The notes: a model not told the origin generated them from the sequence alone. Counted from the first letter of the stretch, positions 1-7,829 are shown. The stretch is DNA of 64,000 nucleotides from an uncultured Bacteroidales bacterium (GCA_937907165.1 CALCUH010000135.1:1-64000), one strand, 5' to 3'. Numbers and translations are program-made.

Positions 1-158
1 GGCTTGGCGACGTTAAATAGGCGTTAGGCCAAGCGCGTCCGAAATGGGGTCGCAAAAACCTACACGGCAAGACGGGCACAGAACCGTTAAAACCAACAAC
101 TCTTGCCGCAACAAAATCCTCGGCAACGGGGTCGGTTGGAAAGGAACCGTATACCACC
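1..158 (+). ncRNA. structured leader RNA upstream of the first gene
   Basis: No ORF. Two perfect 7-bp stems are visible: GCTTGGC (2-8) with GCCAAGC (28-34), and CGGCAAG (65-71) with CTTGCCG (102-108). A CCAAC segment in the second loop could pair with GTTGG just before the Shine-Dalgarno. It resembles the other structured intergenic RNAs of this block. It may be a 5' UTR regulator or the 3' end of something left of the window; family not recognised. Confidence 0.4.
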
Positions 159-659
159 ATGATGACTTTCGGTAATGCTGTTGTTCTTGACGTTGAAACC
201 TACGAACTTAACGGAGCAACGCACATTAAGTTGCACCTCGACAAAGCTCCGGAAAGGGGTCAAAAAGAAGTTATCTTCTTCGACCAAAAAAGCACCATGT
301 TCGTCGCTGAAAACGACAACTATCTGTCTTACGGTATCGATGTTGTTAGCGATCCTGAGCACGGCGGCAATCCATATACATGGTCGTCTCGCGGCGCCGT
401 TATCTCCGAGCATAAGCAGTCACTGCAGATCTTCGACGACATCAGTTACATCGACGACGAACGTGGATGGCATATGGCGGCTTCGTCAACAGTCGCTTTT
501 GTCAAAGAACTTCTGACAGAGTTTTGCCTTGTAAATCTGTCTGTCTATAAGATTCAAACAACTTACGACATTATGCCAGTATACTCCGTCATGACGGCGG
601 AACAGGCGCGTCGTGCAAGTCTTTGCACAAGCCTGTACGAAAACGTAGAGGTCGCATAA
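159..659 (+). CDS. hypothetical protein (166 aa)
   Basis: Not recognised. A soluble, mildly acidic alpha/beta-type protein of 166 residues with no membrane segment or cysteine motif. Start is ATG ATG at 159/162 after AAAGGAA with a somewhat long spacing (about 13 nt). It is the first gene of the plus-strand block and is flanked on both sides by structured intergenic RNA, unlike most genes downstream. Confidence 0.75.
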   Translation: MMTFGNAVVLDVETYELNGATHIKLHLDKAPERGQKEVIFFDQKSTMFVAENDNYLSYGIDVVSDPEHGGNPYTWSSRGAVISEHKQSLQIFDDISYIDDERGWHMAASSTVAFVKELLTEFCLVNLSVYKIQTTYDIMPVYSVMTAEQARRASLCTSLYENVEVA

Positions 660-778
660 AACAACAGGGTTAACGCCCTGTTAAGAGATACAGAAGAAAT
701 TCTGCGTCTCTTAAGAAGGCGTTAGTCTTCTCGCTTAGTTGCGGACGTGCGTAACCGTAACAGTTAACTGGCTAAAGG
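660..778 (+). ncRNA. tandem hairpins in the intergenic region
   Basis: Consecutive hairpins: AACAGGG (663-669) with CCCTGTT (676-682); AAGAGA (683-688) with TCTCTT (707-712), enclosing CAGAA/TTCTG; and an AAGAAG.../CTTCTC pairing after it. No T-run follows the first hairpin, so it is not a classical terminator. It directly precedes the three-hairpin element at 779 and may belong to the same transcript leader. Confidence 0.4.
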
Positions 779-852
779 ACACCTGACGGTTGGGTTCAAA
801 TAAGCCGTTATTGCTTGTAGAAACAAGACCTTGCACCCAGAGCGAAGTGCAC
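779..852 (+). ncRNA. three-hairpin RNA element, copy B1
   Basis: Shares cacctgacggttgggttcaa and the following bases with copy B2 at 2551. Three stems: ACGGTT/AGCCGT around a conserved GGGTTCAAATA loop; CTTGT/ACAAG around AGAA; TGCAC/GTGCA around CCAGAGCGAA. In B2 the second and third stems have different bases but still pair, which is covariation. It sits upstream of the 47-aa membrane peptide gene; cis regulator or riboswitch-like element by inference. Confidence 0.6.
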
Positions 853-881
853 ATATTAATATTTAAAAGAGGTAAAAGCAA

Positions 882-1025
882 ATGAAAAACCTTAAAAACT
901 TTTTAGATGACAGATTCTCCACAAGTGGAAAAATCATTATGGCAACTGGAATCATTCTGGCCATCGCTACCATCATCATTGTCAACATCATATTCGATGG
1001 CGCGTACATCATTTATAAAGTATAA
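882..1025 (+). CDS. small single-pass membrane peptide (47 aa)
   Basis: Too short for usual ORF cut-offs but has a good AGAGGT ribosome binding site 9 nt before ATG. Residues 1-16 are polar and charged; residues 17-44 form one hydrophobic segment rich in Ile/Ala/Val. Function unknown; a membrane-inserted phage peptide is the plain reading. Controlled possibly by the three-hairpin RNA just upstream. Confidence 0.7.
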   Translation: MKNLKNFLDDRFSTSGKIIMATGIILAIATIIIVNIIFDGAYIIYKV

Positions 1026-1137
1026 CTAAAAAGTTACCAGAAAACCCTCCCAAACGGGAGGTTGGTCCCCAACGACCTTGAAAAGTCGATAGGTTTCAAT
1101 GGGGAATCGCAAAAATACTCAGAAAGGAGATAGAACC
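1026..1137 (+). ncRNA. structured intergenic RNA
   Basis: Contains a perfect CCTCCC (1046-1051) / GGGAGG (1056-1061) hairpin followed by CGAC...GTCG and a possible GTCCCC / GGGGA long-range pairing that would form a pseudoknot. The 3' end carries the AGAAAGGAGAT ribosome binding site of the next gene. Family unknown. Confidence 0.4.
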
Positions 1138-1446
1138 ATGAAACACAAACATTTCATGGCGGTTCTCGCCGTAGCGACGGCAATTTTGTTTGTTGTCGCT
1201 TGTGTTTCCATGGCTCGTTTGAGCTATTGGAAATATCAGTACGAACTTGCAAAAGCTCGTACAGGCGAAACCGTAACCGTAAAGGTCGAGCCCAATGACG
1301 GGTTTTTGACCTATTATGGTTATTGTGAGGCCAATATCGGCCCGCACGATTTTGTTAAAATCGTTTGTGAGCTGAACGGCCTCGCTGATAATTACGTGCT
1401 CCAACCAGGAGACGTAATTATCATCCCGTTAGGACGAATCAACTAA
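1138..1446 (+). CDS. membrane-anchored protein with LysM-like C-terminus (102 aa)
   Basis: Start chosen at ATG 1138 (MKHKHF) because GAAAGGAGAT lies 8 nt upstream; a longer frame from 1099 lacks a site. Residues 7-26 form an N-terminal membrane anchor or signal sequence. The C-terminal half ends in PGDVIIIPLG, the typical last strand of LysM peptidoglycan-binding modules (LPGDxIxIP), preceded by a plausible helix-helix core. Likely faces the cell wall; LysM assignment is tentative. Next gene is separated by a hairpin-rich gap. Confidence 0.75.
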   Translation: MKHKHFMAVLAVATAILFVVACVSMARLSYWKYQYELAKARTGETVTVKVEPNDGFLTYYGYCEANIGPHDFVKIVCELNGLADNYVLQPGDVIIIPLGRIN

Positions 1447-1563
1447 CGGGGCGCCCTCATATACGGCATTGTAGTATATGTGGTATTACGAGCCTTCCAC
1501 CACAAAGGAGGCTCTACCAGCCCAAATTGGGCATAAATATTTTTTAAGGAGGTTCATAAAAAA
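1447..1563 (+). ncRNA. structured intergenic RNA with three hairpins
   Basis: Three stems in 80 nt: CATATAC (1458-1464)/GTATATG (1474-1480), GAGCCT (1490-1495)/AGGCTC (1509-1514), GCCCAA (1520-1525)/TTGGGC (1527-1532), then an A/T stretch and the AAGGAGG site of the next gene. The third hairpin followed by ATAAATATTTTTT could act as a weak terminator or attenuator. Confidence 0.4.
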
Positions 1564-1977
1564 ATGAACTACAAAGTCTTATATCATAAGGGCAATTACC
1601 CCAGCAAGAAATGCTATTTCATCGATGCACTACCAGAAGACGTCGATAAAACGGCCGCAGAACGCGACTGGATCATCGACGAGATCACCATAATCGACGT
1701 TGCCTCGCTTCGCGCGAAAAAAGAGGCCGAAAGGGACGAATTCTTTAAAAACCTGAAAATCGGCGATCATGTCGGTCAGACGTCGATAGGCGTCTCCTAC
1801 GACGGTGGCATATCCTTCGAGATCTTTAATGATTTGAAGATCACACAAAACACAAGAAGTTTTCAATACGTTGGGAATGCTTTCAACACTGGCAGAAAGA
1901 TTTTCAAAGATAGCTTAGGAAATCTTATTTATGAAAATAAGGTTTACCCGCTACTTTGGAAGAAAGGGGGAAATTAA
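1564..1977 (+). CDS. hypothetical protein (137 aa)
   Basis: Not recognised. Preceded by TTAAGGAGG 9 nt before ATG. Charged protein with a helical stretch rich in Lys/Glu at residues 45-65 and a beta-rich C-terminus. The stop overlaps the ribosome-binding region of the next gene, so the two are translationally linked. Confidence 0.75.
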   Translation: MNYKVLYHKGNYPSKKCYFIDALPEDVDKTAAERDWIIDEITIIDVASLRAKKEAERDEFFKNLKIGDHVGQTSIGVSYDGGISFEIFNDLKITQNTRSFQYVGNAFNTGRKIFKDSLGNLIYENKVYPLLWKKGGN

Positions 1978-1979
1978 TT

Positions 1980-2396
1980 ATGGCATACATTAAAATCAAT
2001 AACAAAGTCCTACCACCAGAGGTAGTTCACGAATATGAACACCTCGGCCGATCCGGGCGTATCAGTATGTCGAACCTGATCGATGCTTCCGTGCAAGATA
2101 TCATTGCAAAGATTAATCTCGCCGAAATGCATGGTAATAAAACATTTGGCGATATTTCTAATAGTACGCTTATCAAAGCGTGTTTAGAAATTGGAAATTA
2201 CAAAGCAGCGATTTGCCTGATCTCGCCGATTAAATCTCGCGGGAAAGGGCAAGTCATTCGTCGCGAAATTATTGCAAAACTGAAAGATATCGACGAGGCA
2301 ACGTCGTATTTGACAACATTGTCGGCAAACTCATACCGTCGAGTTTGTCATACTGTAAGGTTTGACGCAAATGGAAACGAAATTTACTCAAAATAA
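1980..2396 (+). CDS. hypothetical helical protein (138 aa)
   Basis: Start ATG 1980 (MAYIKI) follows AAAGGGGG with 9-nt spacing; 2 nt downstream of the previous stop. Looks all-helical with two short hydrophobic helices but no membrane segment. No family recognised. Confidence 0.75.
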   Translation: MAYIKINNKVLPPEVVHEYEHLGRSGRISMSNLIDASVQDIIAKINLAEMHGNKTFGDISNSTLIKACLEIGNYKAAICLISPIKSRGKGQVIRREIIAKLKDIDEATSYLTTLSANSYRRVCHTVRFDANGNEIYSK

Positions 2397-2415
2397 ACTG
2401 AAAGGAGAACATACA

Positions 2416-2544
2416 ATGTTCAAAAACAAAATCACTGATAATCCCGAAACCACAGTAAAAGAAGAAGCAAGAGAAAAACCAGAAGAAAAATCCTTTGAGG
2501 ACTTTTTGAATGAGTTGCTTCTTGAGCAGCTGGAACAATCTTAA
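2416..2544 (+). CDS. small acidic protein (42 aa)
   Basis: Start ATG 2416 (MFKNKI) after GAAAGGAGAA. Highly charged: Glu-rich middle and Leu/Glu-rich amphipathic C-terminal helix. No cysteine or membrane segment. Small acidic phage peptides often bind host proteins, but nothing here proves that. Followed by the three-hairpin RNA B2. Confidence 0.6.
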   Translation: MFKNKITDNPETTVKEEAREKPEEKSFEDFLNELLLEQLEQS

Positions 2545-2550
2545 AACAAA

Positions 2551-2623
2551 CACACCTGACGGTTGGGTTCAAATAAACCGTTATTGCTGATAGAAATCAG
2601 ACCTCGTGCCAGAGCGAGCACCC
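2551..2623 (+). ncRNA. three-hairpin RNA element, copy B2
   Basis: Second copy of the element at 779. Stems: ACGGTT/AACCGT around GGGTTCAAATA; CTGAT/ATCAG around AGAA; GTGC/GCAC around CAGAGCGA. Loops are conserved with copy B1 while stem bases change in compensating fashion (CTTGT/ACAAG there). It precedes the gene at 2681 by about 57 nt. Confidence 0.6.
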
Positions 2624-2680
2624 TTCGCACTTAGATGGTCAAAGTGTAACACATTCCTTTTCTTTTTTTGGAGGTTTACT

Positions 2681-3142
2681 ATGTCATATGCGTTTGTTGA
2701 TCCGTTCGGTGTAGAGACGACTGCCGAAATGGCTATAATCTATAAAAGCCATATTTTAAGCGATTTGCATGTCATCGCAAAAAAAGACATACCCGCCGTG
2801 CAAAATATCTTGCGTAACATGCACAAAGCAGGTATCCTTGAAAACGATATCGCTCTCGACAGAGCAGTGCATGACCTTGCCTTTGGAAAGATGTTATACC
2901 TGAAATGGTATAATGATCACCAACAATTCACTGATGGCGAGAAAGAATTTGTAGAGGCGTATAGGATCAAAAAGCTGTTAAAGCAAAATACCAAAAGATA
3001 CAAAAACGCCAAAAAGCGTGGTGCATCTCTTGAAGAACTGCTCGAAATAGACGCCGAAGCGGTTCGTCTTGAAATGGAGCTGCAAGACATGATGGAAAAG
3101 AATGCAGATGAAACGGAGGACGACAATGATGTTTCAGCGTAA
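2681..3142 (+). CDS. hypothetical protein with coiled-coil C-terminus (153 aa)
   Basis: Start ATG 2681 (MSYAFV) after GGAGG; the frame is open further upstream (2606) but that part overlaps the RNA element. N-terminal two thirds is mixed; residues 95-140 are Lys then Glu-rich helix and the last 12 residues are almost all acidic. Overlaps the next gene by 17 nt. Confidence 0.75.
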   Translation: MSYAFVDPFGVETTAEMAIIYKSHILSDLHVIAKKDIPAVQNILRNMHKAGILENDIALDRAVHDLAFGKMLYLKWYNDHQQFTDGEKEFVEAYRIKKLLKQNTKRYKNAKKRGASLEELLEIDAEAVRLEMELQDMMEKNADETEDDNDVSA

Positions 3143-3701
3143 TACCAACTTCGGGTACAATCCGTCAAAGGAGCTCTGGAAAGAGCTCCTTGACAAACTC
3201 CATGAAGACGGTTTTAGAATCTCGTATTTCGCCGAAACGGACCATAATGGATTCTTCGTGGATTACAAATATGCCTACATCCACACGGAACATAACGAAT
3301 TCTACATCCAAAATGCGGACAATTTCGAAAACGGACTGTCTGTTTGCCCCTATCTTATGGTGGACCCTTACCATGAAATTCAAGCAGATTACCCCGTTAC
3401 GGTTAAAACATATGGCGAGTTAATCGACGTGCTAAATACGCCGGTTAATAACCATCATTGGAAGAAAGACGAAGTGTATAAACGTCCGCTTTTTCACGAG
3501 CTGTTTGTTATACAAAATGGCAAAACAAAATTAAACATTTTGTGCAATGAACTCGCGGCGAACAGGGAAAGAGATGTTTTGACCAATCTCGATCACATAG
3601 AGATGAAGCGCCATGATGATGATTATTGCGTACTTCGTTTCTATAAAAATGAGAAGGATTGGTTCGATTTCGAAGTTAATTCAATGAGAATCACTGGATA
3701 A
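3126..3701 (+). CDS. hypothetical protein (191 aa)
   Basis: Start taken at ATG 3126 because GGAGG lies 6 nt upstream, inside the end of the previous gene; an earlier ATG at 3102 has no site. Acidic, aromatic-rich soluble protein, no domain recognised. Its stop abuts RNA element A1. Confidence 0.7.
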   Translation: MMFQRNTNFGYNPSKELWKELLDKLHEDGFRISYFAETDHNGFFVDYKYAYIHTEHNEFYIQNADNFENGLSVCPYLMVDPYHEIQADYPVTVKTYGELIDVLNTPVNNHHWKKDEVYKRPLFHELFVIQNGKTKLNILCNELAANRERDVLTNLDHIEMKRHDDDYCVLRFYKNEKDWFDFEVNSMRITG

Positions 3702-3705
3702 AAAA

Positions 3706-3740
3706 ATCTCTGACCTATCGGAGATATACGGGGAGAAAGG
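3706..3740 (+). promoter_or_regulatory. hairpin/pseudoknot RNA element, copy A1
   Basis: Stem ATCTC (3706-3710)/GAGAT (3721-3725), ten-base loop TGACCTATCG, then ATACGGGGAGAAAGG, which contains the Shine-Dalgarno. Loop CC can pair with GG of the GGGG run, making an H-type pseudoknot next to the ribosome site. One of nine copies in 10 kb; stem bases vary with compensation. Confidence 0.7.
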
Positions 3741-3747
3741 CATAAAC

Positions 3748-4569
3748 ATGGATACAAAACTTCAATTTGTTTCGAACGGTGATGGTACATGTTGCATCTA
3801 CTACACCGGCTATTATGCCGATGGCAATATCACGATTCCGCCGACATCGCCAGACGGCGATATTGTGACGCGCATAGGTGATTCTGCGTTCTGCCATTGT
3901 TCTTATCTTACGAGCATCACGATTCCTGATAGTGTGACGAGTATCGGCGAGTCTGCGTTCGATGGTTGCATCGGACTCACAAACATTACGATACCGAATA
4001 GCGTGACAAGCATTGGTAATTATGCATTCTATGACTGCAGGAGCCTTAAGAGCGTCACGATTCCAGACGGTATAACGCTTATCGGTGGGTGGGCGTTCTC
4101 CAGATGTAGTAACTTAACGAGTATCACAATTCCAAATAGTGTGACGAGTATCGGTTGTTATGCGTTCAAGGAGTGCACCAGGCTCGTAAGCATTACGATA
4201 CCGAACAGTGTGACGAGCATTGGCGAGTATGCGTTCGAGGGTTGCGAGAATCTGAAAAAATATCAACACAAACGATTTAAGGCAACGAATGGAACAATGC
4301 GTTGCAGAGATTTTCAATATGAGATGAATACATGGTACGAAACACCAGAAGCTAAACTGTGTGATGTCGGTTTTCATTCTTGCGCTTCACCATTGGACAT
4401 ATTAAATTATTATTATGGAATTATAGGCGAAGATGTAAGATTCTTTGAGGTTGAAACGCGAAAAGAAAGTCGTAATCGCAAGATGGATAGCAAGCGTGTG
4501 TCCAAACGCATAAGATTTATTAAAGAGCTCACGTTGAGTGAGCTTGCAGAGTTGGCAAGTAATAGTTAA
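3748..4569 (+). CDS. BspA-type leucine-rich-repeat protein with C-terminal DUF7666-like domain
   Basis: 273 aa. Residues 30-170 hold about six repeats of 23 residues with the BspA/LRR_5 pattern (LTSITIPxSVTSIGxxAFxxC). DNA repeats are near-identical in places, so expansion by recombination is likely. Residues 175-240 match a short domain seen beside such repeats in phages: a cysteine, FQYE, then LCxxGFHSC and a 'P.DI.NYY' segment. No signal peptide, so it acts inside the cell or is released by lysis. LRR_5 repeats usually mediate protein binding. Preceded by RNA element A1. Confidence 0.85.
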   Translation: MDTKLQFVSNGDGTCCIYYTGYYADGNITIPPTSPDGDIVTRIGDSAFCHCSYLTSITIPDSVTSIGESAFDGCIGLTNITIPNSVTSIGNYAFYDCRSLKSVTIPDGITLIGGWAFSRCSNLTSITIPNSVTSIGCYAFKECTRLVSITIPNSVTSIGEYAFEGCENLKKYQHKRFKATNGTMRCRDFQYEMNTWYETPEAKLCDVGFHSCASPLDILNYYYGIIGEDVRFFEVETRKESRNRKMDSKRVSKRIRFIKELTLSELAELASNS

Positions 4570-4578
4570 GATTTATTT

Positions 4579-4611
4579 TTTCTGACCTATCGGAAATATA
4601 CGGGGAGAAAG
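4579..4611 (+). promoter_or_regulatory. hairpin/pseudoknot RNA element, copy A2
   Basis: Stem TTTC (4579-4582)/GAAA (4593-4596), loop TGACCTATCG identical to A1, then TATACGGGGAGAAAG. A short out-of-frame ATG (4614) lies between it and the gene start. Confidence 0.65.
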
Positions 4612-4621
4612 TGATGGAAAC

Positions 4622-4810
4622 ATGGATACAGTAAAAAACATTTTGATGAAACGCGACGGTATGACGGAGGAAGAGGCGGAGGCCGTCTGCGACGACGTTC
4701 GAGAGGAGATGATGGAGTGCATTGAAAATGGTGATTATACGGACGCAGAAGACATCTTTGAATCAGCACTCGGTCTTGAGCCTGATTACTTGACCGATTT
4801 TTTACTCTAA
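4622..4810 (+). CDS. small acidic helical protein (62 aa)
   Basis: Strongly acidic, predicted two to three helices, no cysteine pair. The GAGAAAG site of element A2 is 11 nt upstream of ATG 4622; a six-codon upstream reading frame from 4614 overlaps the start and could couple translation. Unknown function. Confidence 0.65.
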   Translation: MDTVKNILMKRDGMTEEEAEAVCDDVREEMMECIENGDYTDAEDIFESALGLEPDYLTDFLL

Positions 4811-4850
4811 ATTAAAATTTTACTTTTATAAGAAAAAGGAGACAAGAAAG

Positions 4851-5270
4851 ATGAGAGAATATGGAATAGACTCTTACGGTCTTGCAATTTTTAAAGAAGA
4901 TGAAGAAACCGTAAACTACATCAAAAAGAAATACATCGAAAAATGTTGCGATGAAGAAGTTGACGTCGGTGACATTTGTCTTACCGAAATATGGGACTGG
5001 CTGAACAGTTCCCTGCAATATAATTACGCGGCATTCATTGGCGAAGAAGCGTGTGGCCAATTTTATCGTATTAATGGAGACGAAGCATACGAATATAAAA
5101 CCCCTGCAATTATTATTGAGACACGACGAGCGAAAACACTGGTCGGTGTGGCATATAATAATATGCAGGAAATCCTCGACGAGATGAAAGAAGCCGTCGG
5201 AGACATATTACCAGACGGATATATCTGCGAAGAGAATATTCTTGAGTTCATTGGATCAGAATACGGTTAA
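4851..5270 (+). CDS. hypothetical protein (139 aa)
   Basis: Strong AAAAAGGAGAC site before ATG 4851. Acidic soluble protein; residues 1-60 helical and charged, a beta-rich centre, then a helical tail. No known motif. Confidence 0.75.
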   Translation: MREYGIDSYGLAIFKEDEETVNYIKKKYIEKCCDEEVDVGDICLTEIWDWLNSSLQYNYAAFIGEEACGQFYRINGDEAYEYKTPAIIIETRRAKTLVGVAYNNMQEILDEMKEAVGDILPDGYICEENILEFIGSEYG

Positions 5271-5279
5271 CTCAAAATT

Positions 5280-5312
5280 TCCCCGCCCGTGGGGATAAAC
5301 GCGGGCAGAAAG
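5280..5312 (+). promoter_or_regulatory. GC-rich H-type pseudoknot element, copy A9
   Basis: Stem TCCCC (5280-5284)/GGGGA (5291-5295); loop GCCCG (5285-5289) can pair perfectly with CGGGC (5302-5306), followed at once by AGAAAGG. This is the clearest pseudoknot of the group: five pairs in each stem. The tail AAACGCGGGCAGAAAGG resembles that of A4. Confidence 0.65.
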
Positions 5313-5320
5313 GTAATACA

Positions 5321-5818
5321 ATGGAAGAAAAAATGATTGATCACAAAGTTGCAGAGGTATGTCCGTATTGTGATGGTGAAAACATTTACGAAGAAAACAC
5401 CATCGAATCAGGCAATTATATTGCCACATGTAAGCATTGCAAGAAAGAAATTTTTCTATGTGATGAATGCCTGCATGCTGATGACAACACGGCACAAGAT
5501 TGTGATTGGAGAGAAGAAAACGGTTGTAGTGTGTGCAAAAGAGGCAAGATTGACAATAATAAAAAGGTATGGCTCGTTCTAAGTGAATCTGTATACGAAT
5601 GTAACGGCTCTCGTACAACCGTTGACGTCTTTTCAACATACGAAAAAGCAAAAGAAAGATTTGATGCGATGGTAAAAGAGGAAAAGGAGAACGACGATCT
5701 CATGAACTGCGACGACACCGTTGTTGAAGAAGATGAAGATAGCTTTTCTATTTATAGCGATGGGTGCTACACAGAAAATCATTGCGACATTTGGATCGTA
5801 GGCAGAAAAATTCAATAA
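5321..5818 (+). CDS. zinc-binding protein with several CxxC pairs (165 aa)
   Basis: N-terminal half holds CPYC (res 12-15), CKHC, CDEC and a CSVC pair, enough for two zinc ribbons; the C-terminal half is acidic and ends in a beta-rich segment. Start ATG 5321 follows AGAAAGG of element A9. Likely binds nucleic acid or protein; not assignable further. Confidence 0.75.
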   Translation: MEEKMIDHKVAEVCPYCDGENIYEENTIESGNYIATCKHCKKEIFLCDECLHADDNTAQDCDWREENGCSVCKRGKIDNNKKVWLVLSESVYECNGSRTTVDVFSTYEKAKERFDAMVKEEKENDDLMNCDDTVVEEDEDSFSIYSDGCYTENHCDIWIVGRKIQ

Positions 5819-5845
5819 AAAAATACAAAAAAGGAGAGAATAGTT

Positions 5846-6139
5846 ATGGAAAATAAAAAATTGGAATTTGAACTGATTTGTAAGATTGCTCATCGTGCAA
5901 TTGAATGCGGGGCGTACGAATGGTCGAGAGACAAGGTCACAACATCCGTTATGGATATTGACCACGCTCATAAACACTACGGGCTTGACCTCGAAGGCCT
6001 TTTTAACGCCAATATTTATGACTTCATGCATGATATTCTCGGCATCATCAACGCGATTAACCGGGCTGTATACCCCGCAACCTTTGACAATGACCCTCTG
6101 TTTCTTCCCAGATATGCCGTCGGCACTACCACAGAATAG
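5846..6139 (+). CDS. hypothetical protein (97 aa)
   Basis: AAAGGAGAGAA site, ATG 5846. Helical protein with 'AHRAIECG' near residue 14 and a DHAH motif near residue 40. Somewhat like small phage proteins that begin with a FELI.KIA.RA helix, but I cannot name the family with certainty. Confidence 0.7.
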   Translation: MENKKLEFELICKIAHRAIECGAYEWSRDKVTTSVMDIDHAHKHYGLDLEGLFNANIYDFMHDILGIINAINRAVYPATFDNDPLFLPRYAVGTTTE

Positions 6140-6195
6140 TTTGGTGTCCAACCATTCTATATATACACATTATTTTTTAAGGAGGATAACTAAAA

Positions 6196-6516
6196 ATGGT
6201 TATCAAAAGAGAAGTTAATGGAAAAACAATTGAATTCAAACTCAGCTATGAAGAGCTCATGGAGGCATCCAACGAATTTGATTTTGAGCATGCCATTAAC
6301 GACATCATGGATCGTTATGATTGCTCGGAAGTCGAAGCAAGACTCGCCGCAAGCCGTCTCATGGATGTGTTGCGCAAAGATGATTCGTATGGTGAGTTGT
6401 ACTTTGAATGTTTAGATCTTGTATGTCGGGCATTTGATATGAAGACATACGACGACAGCAACGACGATAATGATGACGACGAAAAGCCGTGGGACTACGG
6501 CAAGCATTTCGATTAA
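6196..6516 (+). CDS. hypothetical protein with poly-acidic tail (106 aa)
   Basis: TTAAGGAGG before ATG 6196. First 15 residues look like a beta hairpin (VNGKTIEFKLSYEE), the rest helical; the tail is an Asp/Asn run followed by KPWDYGKHFD. Overlapping short frames on the other strand are shadows. Confidence 0.7.
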   Translation: MVIKREVNGKTIEFKLSYEELMEASNEFDFEHAINDIMDRYDCSEVEARLAASRLMDVLRKDDSYGELYFECLDLVCRAFDMKTYDDSNDDNDDDEKPWDYGKHFD

Positions 6517-6532
6517 TAAGGAGGAAAACACG

Positions 6533-6955
6533 ATGGAAGAAATTTTGACCAAAGCAGAACAAAAGGAATACGCAATTAAGGCGCTTGAAAAATTAGCGCC
6601 TTTGAAAGCATATGTCAACGCTTTTAAAAAAGGCAAAATGACCATGTACGAACGTTTCGGCGGATATTACATTGACAATGATTCCGAACCGGCACTGCTT
6701 CAGAAAATCCAAGAGATCGAAACCGAATACGGTGGTACTATATACGCAGTGACGCATGAATTGACAGAGTTCGGCGAGCTTTACGACCTTTTGTATATTT
6801 CAAAATACAAAGAAGACGCAGAATTTTCTGTTGAAGAGGCTGATCGTGGTACATTCTACGTATTTGCGTATGTTTGGAATAAGACAAATGATATGTGCTC
6901 TGAATTTGGCACAATTGGTATTCAATCTGCACTTGGCGGATTAAAAAGAATATAA
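6533..6955 (+). CDS. hypothetical protein (140 aa)
   Basis: Start ATG 6533 (MEEILT) after AAGGAGGAAAA; a longer frame from 6470 overlaps the previous gene and lacks a site. Alpha/beta soluble protein; no domain recognised. Confidence 0.75.
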   Translation: MEEILTKAEQKEYAIKALEKLAPLKAYVNAFKKGKMTMYERFGGYYIDNDSEPALLQKIQEIETEYGGTIYAVTHELTEFGELYDLLYISKYKEDAEFSVEEADRGTFYVFAYVWNKTNDMCSEFGTIGIQSALGGLKRI

Positions 6956-6976
6956 GCAATAAAGGAGAAAAGAACG

Positions 6977-7519
6977 ATGGAAAGAATTGTTGTAAAAGCA
7001 GAAAGAATTGGAGATAACGGGATCTCCAAATTTGATGCACTTGTCGGAGAATATGAGGCCGCAAAACGTCTTGCTGATGAGACAGTTGAAACCAAACAGC
7101 CTCTTATTGATGCAATGGGTGAGAAAAAACTTCAAATGATTGACGAACAGCTTGATACGATTGCAGATTGCTTGCGGAAAATTTGCGAAATCAAAGGCGA
7201 TTGTGACGTATGTAAAGCAGAGGCGTACACCTACTTGACCCCCGAAGGATATGGTAAAGTCAGTGTATATGTAAGGCGTTATAGAGACGGGAATGTCGAA
7301 AAGAGACTCAATGGATGGGACATAAAAAATAGACAACAGCATTGGTTTACTGCCAACGGCATCGTAACAAAATGGAATGAATATCGCCTATACGAAAAGT
7401 TGTTAACGGACTGCCAAAACCAATTGCGGTTGGCAATTGACGAACAGAAGGGCCGAATTAATCAAGTTAATACCATTTTGGAGAACATGAACAATGATTC
7501 AGAGAAAGGAGGTGATTAA
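6977..7519 (+). CDS. hypothetical coiled-coil protein (180 aa)
   Basis: AAAGGAG then ATG 6977. Helical at both ends (res 25-75 and 135-175), with a beta-rich middle. CDVC near residue 77 is a lone cysteine pair. Next gene begins 2 nt after the stop, so co-translated. Confidence 0.75.
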   Translation: MERIVVKAERIGDNGISKFDALVGEYEAAKRLADETVETKQPLIDAMGEKKLQMIDEQLDTIADCLRKICEIKGDCDVCKAEAYTYLTPEGYGKVSVYVRRYRDGNVEKRLNGWDIKNRQQHWFTANGIVTKWNEYRLYEKLLTDCQNQLRLAIDEQKGRINQVNTILENMNNDSEKGGD

Positions 7520-7521
7520 TC

Positions 7522-7785
7522 ATGATTTTAAGCCATCAGGAATATGATGTTCTTAATCGGATTGCCAGTAATTCCAAAATGGATTGCTGGTTCTGTATCA
7601 AGACAGGGACACATCATGGATGTTTATACGATTACGTTTTCGACCTTGAGAATCATAAACAAATGTCGTTAAAATCGGGTGTGGCACAGTTAATCGACGG
7701 TTCAATTGACATCAATTATGAGGACTTTACAGAAGAAGAAATGTTTACCCTTATTAAACTCCTTGGTTCGTTGATACTTAATTAA
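7522..7785 (+). CDS. hypothetical protein (87 aa)
   Basis: AAAGGAGGTGATTAATC before ATG 7522 lies in the end of the previous gene. Small acidic protein with a CWFC motif at residues 22-25. No family recognised. Confidence 0.7.
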   Translation: MILSHQEYDVLNRIASNSKMDCWFCIKTGTHHGCLYDYVFDLENHKQMSLKSGVAQLIDGSIDINYEDFTEEEMFTLIKLLGSLILN

Positions 7786-7792
7786 ATTTAAA

Positions 7793-7829
7793 AATGGTTG
7801 CCCTATCGACCATTAAACGGGGAGAAAGG
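7793..7829 (+). promoter_or_regulatory. hairpin/pseudoknot RNA element, copy A3
   Basis: Six-pair stem AATGGT (7793-7798)/ACCATT (7809-7814), loop TGCCCTATCG, tail AAACGGGGAGAAAGG. Loop CCC faces GGGG in the tail. The stem sequence is unrelated to A1 yet still pairs. Confidence 0.7.

Noticed and set aside
3706..3740. preQ1-I riboswitch identity for the A elements
   Set aside because: The small H-type pseudoknot near a ribosome site is similar in shape, but the conserved preQ1 loop and A-rich tail bases are absent and downstream genes are not queuosine related.
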